DNA from: Patescibacteria group bacterium
GTDB taxonomy: Bacteria; Patescibacteriota; Minisyncoccia; Phycocordibacterales; UBA1006
Reading direction: 5' to 3'
NCBI GenBank assembly: GCA_028286885.1
Contig: JAQBQS010000009.1
Location: forward strand, 1 to 44,323
Length of the DNA: 44,323 bases
The notes beneath the pieces were generated by a model, which saw only the letters and a program-made list of their open reading frames with translations, searched no databases and was not told the origin of the DNA. The translations under genes were made by a program, and so were the position numbers. Each line of letters begins with the position of its first letter. Position 1 is the first letter of the stretch. Shown one piece after another: positions 39,076 to 44,323 of this stretch.

Positions 39076-39825
39076 CTACTTGTCCATCTTTCCGCCATCA
39101 ATCTCTACTTGCTCTACTGGTGTTCCAGTCTGAGCGGTAGGATCCTTTGGGGTAGTTGTAGTGGGCGCGTTGTCCGGTTGCCAGTCCTTCTCGTGGTCGT
39201 TCCTGCTTCTGCCTTGTGATCTGTTAGTATTGGCGTTTCCTGAGTTGGATGAAGACGTTTCCTCAAAAACAGCAGGGCTAAAAATTGCGTACATGATCCA
39301 AATGAGGACGATGATAATGAACGCCGGCAAGATAATACGCTTCCAAGGCATTCCTTCAGCAGCGTCGGTAGGAGTCGTAGCCGTTGCATGGTTCGCAGTC
39401 GCCATGTTCCTATGCGCATTTTTGAAAATGTGCGGGGATAGCATGATGATGCAAATAACGACAAATGCCAGGATCTCCGAAGCGCCGAGCATTCCGATCA
39501 TCTTCATTCCTGCATCGTAACTGAAAAGACAGCCGGCGATAATAGGAATCAGAATCAAGCATAAGGCGAACCATGCGGCTCCCGAGTTCGCTTTTCTTAC
39601 ATGGTCAGGATCATAGGCGCTGTCCGTTGTGTGGTAATGGGACAATACCCATAAAGCTCCGAGCGTTCCTATGATTGTGATTACAAGCAAAACGATTGCG
39701 AAGTTTGAGAGGCTATGAGTAGCATCAAACCGTTTGGAAATACTCATGATGAGTATTCCGATGATAAAAGCAGCTATTGCTCCCAGGTAAATCCTAAAAG
39801 CACCTTTGGAAATTGTTGTTGCCAT
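39076..39825 (-). CDS. Multi-TM hypothetical membrane protein
   Basis: Several hydrophobic helices and an acidic/Thr-Pro-rich C-terminal tail; TTGACT-N17-TATAGT promoter. Confidence 0.6.
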   Translation of the reverse strand: MATTISKGAFRIYLGAIAAFIIGILIMSISKRFDATHSLSNFAIVLLVITIIGTLGALWVLSHYHTTDSAYDPDHVRKANSGAAWFALCLILIPIIAGCLFSYDAGMKMIGMLGASEILAFVVICIIMLSPHIFKNAHRNMATANHATATTPTDAAEGMPWKRIILPAFIIIVLIWIMYAIFSPAVFEETSSSNSGNANTNRSQGRSRNDHEKDWQPDNAPTTTTPKDPTAQTGTPVEQVEIDGGKMDK

Positions 39826-39984
39826 ATTTGTTATATTTTGTTTTAAATGAATAAAATAATGACTATGAGTTTCCTGATAACTATAGCATTTTTAGATATA
39901 AAAGTCAAGAGTACAGTATATTTCCAAATAGCCGAATTCATGCTAGTATTTTAAGGCTCATTTGGGATATCCCCCGCAAGAAAT

Positions 39985-40057
39985 GCACCCGTAGCTCAGT
40001 CGGTAGAGCAGTTGCCTCTTAAGCAAACGGTCGTAGGTTCGATCCCTACCGGGTGCA
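39985..40057 (+). tRNA. tRNA-Lys(CTT)
   Basis: GCACCCGTAGCTCAGTCGGTAGAGCAGTTGCCTCTTAAGCAAACGGTCGTAGGTTCGATCCCTACCGGGTGCA. Confidence 0.94.
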
Positions 40058-40063
40058 CACATA

Positions 40064-40105
40064 AAAAAGCGGCGGAAATGCGAAGCATTTCCGCCGCTTT
40101 TTTAT
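40064..40105 (+). terminator. Strong terminator after tRNA-Lys
   Basis: AAAAGCGGCGGAAATGC gaa GCATTTCCGCCGCTTTTTT. Confidence 0.88.
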
Positions 40106-40119
40106 ACCTACTTTTATAC

Positions 40120-40680
40120 TTACCACTTGTAAATAAAAAGATTTTTTGCGAGATCAGATTTCTTGGCCGAGACAGTAACAATGCGGAGCGGCTGTTTTCT
40201 TGAAATTTTAAAATCGCACGAGACAAGAATAGTTCCGGGCTGCAGTTCCCGGTCGAGTTTCCCGCCCAAGTCATCCATGACGCCCGGCAGGAGATAGGCA
40301 AACAAATGCGTTGCCTTTGAAAAATCGTATGAAAAGAAATTTTGCCTGACGATTGAGACATTGGGCAACTTCCGCGTGTTGAATCTCGCAATGAAGTAGG
40401 GAACAAGGTCGTGTTCGATGCCGATCATTTTTGTCTGAGGAAATTTTTGCGTCGCGGCAACCAGAACCTTGCCGTTTCCGCATCCAATTTCGATGAAGAG
40501 GGAATCTTGACCAAGATCGAGTTCAGAGAGTATTGGATCGATTGCGTGGTCCATGACGGGAATAAAAGGCGCATGACCAAAAAGAGTCGATCTAAGAAGC
40601 GAAAAAACAATCCATACTGTCGCAACCAAAAGAAGAATCATCGTCAAGAAGTAAATCACGTTCACGATGATATGAGTCAT
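40120..40680 (-). CDS. Membrane-anchored class I SAM methyltransferase (FAM173-like)
   Basis: N-terminal TM IVNVIYFLTMILLLVATVWIVF, then FIEIGCGNGKVLVAATQKFPQTKMIGIEHDLVP...FAYLLPGVMDDL. Confidence 0.65.
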   Translation of the reverse strand: MTHIIVNVIYFLTMILLLVATVWIVFSLLRSTLFGHAPFIPVMDHAIDPILSELDLGQDSLFIEIGCGNGKVLVAATQKFPQTKMIGIEHDLVPYFIARFNTRKLPNVSIVRQNFFSYDFSKATHLFAYLLPGVMDDLGGKLDRELQPGTILVSCDFKISRKQPLRIVTVSAKKSDLAKNLFIYKW

Positions 40681-40681
40681 G

Positions 40682-40763
40682 TGCCCGGGAGAGGACTTGA
40701 ACCTCCATGGGTCACCCCGCTTGCTCCTAAGGCAAGTGCGTCTACCAATTTCGCCACCCGGGC
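40682..40763 (-). tRNA. tRNA-Leu(TAG)
   Basis: Reverse complement GCCCGGGTGGCGAAATTGGTAGACGCACTTGCCTTAGGAGCAAGCGGGGTGACCCATGGAGGTTCAAGTCCTCTCCCGGGCA. Confidence 0.94.
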
Positions 40764-40817
40764 ATGCTTATTTTATTGTTGCCCCACTTCGCTCGATGCG
40801 AGCTACGCGGGGCGTTG

Positions 40818-40901
40818 TGCCCGGGGTGGGAATCGAACCCACATGACCTTGCGGCCGAGAGATTTTAAGTCTCTAGCGTCTACCAATTTCGCCACCCGGG
40901 C
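40818..40901 (-). tRNA. tRNA-Leu(TAA)
   Basis: Reverse complement GCCCGGGTGGCGAAATTGGTAGACGCTAGAGACTTAAAATCTCTCGGCCGCAAGGTCATGTGGGTTCGATTCCCACCCCGGGCA. Confidence 0.94.
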
Positions 40902-40917
40902 AATCTCGGCATGTTTG

Positions 40918-40989
40918 AGGCGTGGGCGGGAATTGAACCCGCGCATGTCGGTTTTGCAGACCGAAGCGTTACCACTTCGCCACCACGCC
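40918..40989 (-). tRNA. tRNA-Cys(GCA)
   Basis: Reverse complement GGCGTGGTGGCGAAGTGGTAACGCTTCGGTCTGCAAAACCGACATGCGCGGGTTCAATTCCCGCCCACGCCT. Confidence 0.93.
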
Positions 40990-41017
40990 GTTCGCATTTC
41001 TGCGAAGTTACTATATC

Positions 41018-41353
41018 TTATTCCTCGTCTTCCCGCAATAATTCATCCACGCGCTGTCGGTTTTTTTCGCCTGCGTCGAGGGTGAACCTAAACCACGGGA
41101 TGGCTCCTCCTTTGACATGCTTGACGACGTACTTGCGGATGTCATCTTGGTGGCGTTTGAGGAAATTCATCGCAATAGGCTCCGCGCGCTCGGGAAGTAC
41201 CGAGACGTGGATGACGATGTGCTTGTTGTCGAACGAAAAATCAGCACGCGTAATCGTGATCAAAGACACTCGAGAGGACTCGCGTGTGATGTAATCGGAG
41301 GCGTGTTTCTTGATTTCCTTTTCCAAGGATTCGTTGTGGTGGTTTGAGGGCAT
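41018..41353 (-). CDS. rbfA: Ribosome-binding factor A
   Basis: RVSLITITRADFSFDNKHIVIHVSVLP...IRKYVVKHVKGGAIPWFRFTLD; directly downstream of infB. Confidence 0.78.
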   Translation of the reverse strand: MPSNHHNESLEKEIKKHASDYITRESSRVSLITITRADFSFDNKHIVIHVSVLPERAEPIAMNFLKRHQDDIRKYVVKHVKGGAIPWFRFTLDAGEKNRQRVDELLREDEE

Positions 41354-41357
41354 AAAT

Positions 41358-42869
41358 TTATTTGGTCTCGGTCTTAAATGTCTCGATCACGTCGCCGGGA
41401 AGGGGATCTTCCTTGCAGTCGAGCTGCATTCCGAACTCCTCGTCTATTCCTACGCTTGAAACGGGAGCCTTGCCCATCTGGAGTTCAGTGATCGTTCCGC
41501 GGGCGACTTGCTCATCTCCTCGCATCAGTTTGAAGCCTGCCTTCTTGTCCATCGAACCTTCGAGAACCCGACCGCCTGCGACATGGGAATTCTTCTGAGA
41601 GCTGAATACTTTCAGGATCTTCGCTCGTCCTAATATCGTATCCACTTCCTTGCGGGGCCTTCGAACTTCTCGTTCAACCTCGAGCCATTCGGTCAGCTTA
41701 TAAATGATATTGAATGTTTTGACCGTAATCTGGTCGACCTCGTTCATGTCGAGAACTTTCTTGTCGATGTCGACATTGAATCCGATGATGATCGTATTCT
41801 TGTCGGATAATGCAAGTTGCAAGTCAGATTCATTGATGATGCCGACGCCCTTCTTGATGACTTTGAAATACACCTCGTCAGTCGATAGTTTTACAATTTC
41901 GTCGTCGATGGCTTCGGCTGAGCCGAACACGTCGCTCTTGATGATGACAGGAATGATTTTGGTTTCGCTCGTGATCATCGGATTTGCAACATATACGAGA
42001 TTTTCCATATTCTGCTTGGCGAGTTCAATAAACTCTTCAGCGTCCTTCTTGGTCTCGAGAGCTTGGAATTCGGAACCGACGGCTGGCGTAACTGAAAATC
42101 CGGTGATGGTGATAGGGGATGAGAACGTAGCTGACTCGATGGACTTGCCTGCGAAGTCCTCGATGATGCGCGTGCCCGTCATGGATGTTCCTGCCACGAT
42201 GAACTGGCCGCGCGTGACGGTTCCATTTTTGATGATCATGGTTGCCGAAACTCCTCGTTTCTCGTCCAAATGGGACTCGACGACGAATCCTTCCGCAAGC
42301 TTATCTGGATCGCCCGTGAATTCTTGGAACTGTGCGAGAAGCAGAATCGTTTCGAGAAGCTCGTCGATTCCTGCACCCGTCACTGACGAAATGGCGTTGA
42401 CGGGAATGTCACCGCCGTATCCTTCGACGTAGACGCCGTGCTCGAGAAGCTCGGACTTAACGCGCTCCGGGTTTGCATTCGGCCGATCGATTTTTGTAAG
42501 CGCCACGATATAGGGAACTTTCGCGACTAAAATAGTTTTGATGGCTTCGATCGTCTGAGTTTTCACGCCTTCCTCCGCTGATACGATCAAGATGGCAATG
42601 TCGGCAACGCGCGCACCTCGGTTTCGCATAGCAGAAAAAGCCGCATGTCCCGGCGTATCGATGAAGGTAATTTTTTTCAAGGTTCCCGAGGCGTCGGTGT
42701 GCGCGACTTCATATGCCGCGATGTGCTGCGTAATGCCTCCGGCTTCTCCTGACACGATGTTGGACTTCCGGATGTAATCGAGAAGGGAAGACTTTCCATG
42801 GTCAACATGCCCCATGATGGCGACGACCGGAGGGCGTTCTATCAAATTGTTGGTAGTTTTATTTTCCAT
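41358..42869 (-). CDS. infB: Translation initiation factor IF-2 (short form)
   Basis: RPPVVAIMGHVDHGKSSLLDYIRKSNIVSGEAGGITQHIAAYEV, DTPGHAAFSAMRNRGARVADIAILIVSAEEG, TKID. Confidence 0.96.
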   Translation of the reverse strand: MENKTTNNLIERPPVVAIMGHVDHGKSSLLDYIRKSNIVSGEAGGITQHIAAYEVAHTDASGTLKKITFIDTPGHAAFSAMRNRGARVADIAILIVSAEEGVKTQTIEAIKTILVAKVPYIVALTKIDRPNANPERVKSELLEHGVYVEGYGGDIPVNAISSVTGAGIDELLETILLLAQFQEFTGDPDKLAEGFVVESHLDEKRGVSATMIIKNGTVTRGQFIVAGTSMTGTRIIEDFAGKSIESATFSSPITITGFSVTPAVGSEFQALETKKDAEEFIELAKQNMENLVYVANPMITSETKIIPVIIKSDVFGSAEAIDDEIVKLSTDEVYFKVIKKGVGIINESDLQLALSDKNTIIIGFNVDIDKKVLDMNEVDQITVKTFNIIYKLTEWLEVEREVRRPRKEVDTILGRAKILKVFSSQKNSHVAGGRVLEGSMDKKAGFKLMRGDEQVARGTITELQMGKAPVSSVGIDEEFGMQLDCKEDPLPGDVIETFKTETK

Positions 42870-42899
42870 AGGTTTGAAAACTCACCTGATCGGTGAGTG

Positions 42900-43361
42900 T
42901 TACTCGAAGATCTTCGCTGCCTCCTTGAGCGCGTGCGCTTCCTCGTTTGAGAGTTCGTACTCGGACGAGAAGTTGGCGACCGGCTTGGCATAGACGTTCA
43001 TGCGGTCGCGCGAATAGATTGACGAGATGACAACGCCTGTTCCGTCTTCCGATAACAGTGCTGTTGCAAAGCTTTGTCGTCCGCCCACATCGGCAAACGC
43101 GTTATAGCGTACCGTTGCGATTCCTCGAACCGAAGATTTGATCTCGCGGTCGATGCGCGCGTTCTTTTCCTCGACGGATTCAACGCGGCCTTCGAAAATT
43201 TCGTGGTCGTGCATCAATTGGTAGATTGCGTCTTCCAGATTTTTTCCGTTCGTTCCGGTCGTCAATTTCTTGAGCCGTCTGGAGATATTCGAAAGGACAA
43301 TCGCGAATCCGACGACAGCGATCAAAAGAGCTCCTGCAAGTGCGTAAATTGCATACATCAT
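42900..43361 (-). CDS. DUF4446-like protein
   Basis: N-terminal TM, coiled coil, then VRYNAFADVGGRQSFATALLSEDGTGVVISSIYSRDRMNVYAKPV. Confidence 0.8.
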   Translation of the reverse strand: MMYAIYALAGALLIAVVGFAIVLSNISRRLKKLTTGTNGKNLEDAIYQLMHDHEIFEGRVESVEEKNARIDREIKSSVRGIATVRYNAFADVGGRQSFATALLSEDGTGVVISSIYSRDRMNVYAKPVANFSSEYELSNEEAHALKEAAKIFE

Positions 43362-43405
43362 ACTGCGGTGGATTATACACTAAAAGTGTGGTATTTTCAA
43401 GGCAT

Positions 43406-44158
43406 ATGAAGACGAGTGAAAAGAATGTCTTTTTTGACATCAACAAGCTGCCGGGGGAGAAAGGTCATTTGGTGATCGGTCTTTCAATGACAAGATTAGA
43501 GGAGGGTCAAGCGCCAGAAGATATTATGAACTTCCTGCGACATGTTGTTCCTGCAAAAGTTTCAAAACCGTTTATCGGATGCAATTTTTTGTACACGGAT
43601 GGTCTCTATTTATATTCTGACGAGCCGGCAGGTATTCTCAAAAAGAAATATTCATCTTCAATGACGAGACATAAGAATGGACTTTGGAATGCAATTCAAA
43701 AAGCATGGTTTGAGTTCCAGATTCAGAACTCATTTTCATTCTTGGTGTGGAATCAGCTTTATATAGGTCACCATGATTTTTATAATCATGTTTTGGAATT
43801 GAAAAAAATATATGATCAAGATTCAGAATTTCAAAAATATCTTAAATTAGATTGCAAAGACATAGGACGAGAAACTAGTGAAAATCAGATTATGTTTTTC
43901 TTGGAAGAAAGTTTGGCAATGATGTACATCATGAAAGGATTGGTAAGAATTCCAAACGATTTTATTCTTGATCAAGAAGAATGGATTTTGTTCTGCTACA
44001 GCGGACGACCTCTCCGATCACATATTTATATGCATCAGAGAAATATCTTTGGATTGAAAAACTCAAAGAATATTTATGAAAACTCATTTTATAATATCGA
44101 AGGAAAAGAATTGATTAGATTCGACGACGTCGACCTCGAAACCTACTCTGTAAAGTAA
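43406..44158 (+). CDS. Putative divergent tRNA-dependent cyclodipeptide synthase-like (CDPS) protein
   Basis: Ordered similarity to CDPS motifs: HLVIGLSMT (cf. HALIGISAG), IYDQDSEFQKYLKLDCKDI, MFFLEESLAMMYIMKGLVRIPNDFI (cf. YVLAEAPLF), EWILFCYSGRPLRSHIY (cf. SSVLCYHIDTPI). Confidence 0.5.
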   Translation: MKTSEKNVFFDINKLPGEKGHLVIGLSMTRLEEGQAPEDIMNFLRHVVPAKVSKPFIGCNFLYTDGLYLYSDEPAGILKKKYSSSMTRHKNGLWNAIQKAWFEFQIQNSFSFLVWNQLYIGHHDFYNHVLELKKIYDQDSEFQKYLKLDCKDIGRETSENQIMFFLEESLAMMYIMKGLVRIPNDFILDQEEWILFCYSGRPLRSHIYMHQRNIFGLKNSKNIYENSFYNIEGKELIRFDDVDLETYSVK

Positions 44159-44159
44159 T

Positions 44160-44323
44160 ATGTTCTGGAACTCCAAAAAAAGAATCTACCTCGACCACGG
44201 CGCAACGACTCCAATCGATGGAGAGGTTTTACGCGCGATGAATTCTGTATACGAGAATAATTATTTCAATCCGGGCGGATTGTACAAGAATGCCGTTGGT
44301 GCGTCCGTAATCATTTCAGATTC
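44160..44323 (+). CDS. Cysteine desulfurase (NifS/IscS-like), truncated by window end
   Basis: MFWNSKKRIYLDHGATTPIDGEVLRAMNSVYENNYFNPGGLYKNAVGASVIISD. Confidence 0.85.
   Translation, partial: MFWNSKKRIYLDHGATTPIDGEVLRAMNSVYENNYFNPGGLYKNAVGASVIISD

Noticed and set aside
41358-42869. Truncated infB as a pseudogene
   Set aside because: G-domain and C-terminal domains are intact; a short N-terminus is a common IF-2 variant in reduced genomes

Overview
The window is a gene-dense segment that looks like a Candidate Phyla Radiation / Patescibacteria-type genome (inferred from gene content and style, not proven). It carries a type IV pilus locus (pilT, pilC, tandem pilins, pilD, minor pilins), housekeeping genes (ligA, gatC-gatA, radC, nfi, prfB, gyrA, infB-rbfA), eight tRNAs, a cluster of two-TM T4SS-pilin-like surface proteins and many short hypotheticals. 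Strongest leads: (1) a freestanding, terminator-bounded RNA at about 16660-16783 that reproduces the 23S rRNA GTPase-associated centre (H43/H44, E. coli about 1055-1104); (2) a sigma-70 protein fused to a DnaA domain-IV DNA-binding domain (113-1351), preceded by a 58-nt imperfect palindrome; (3) a divergent cyclodipeptide-synthase-like protein at 43406-44158; (4) a promoter dichotomy, with many genes having an extended -10 exactly 6 nt before ATG (leaderless), while small accessory genes use TTGACW-N16-18-TAnnnT with an A/C-rich leader; (5) a perfect 22-bp-arm palindrome inside a methyltransferase ORF; (6) a TA-flanked MITE-like element in the pilus operon; (7) two pilin genes sharing an exact 90-bp 5' repeat; (8) an RF2 missing much of domain 1, the domain that contacts L11 and the GTPase centre. 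All calls come from reading the sequence; no searches or folding software were run.
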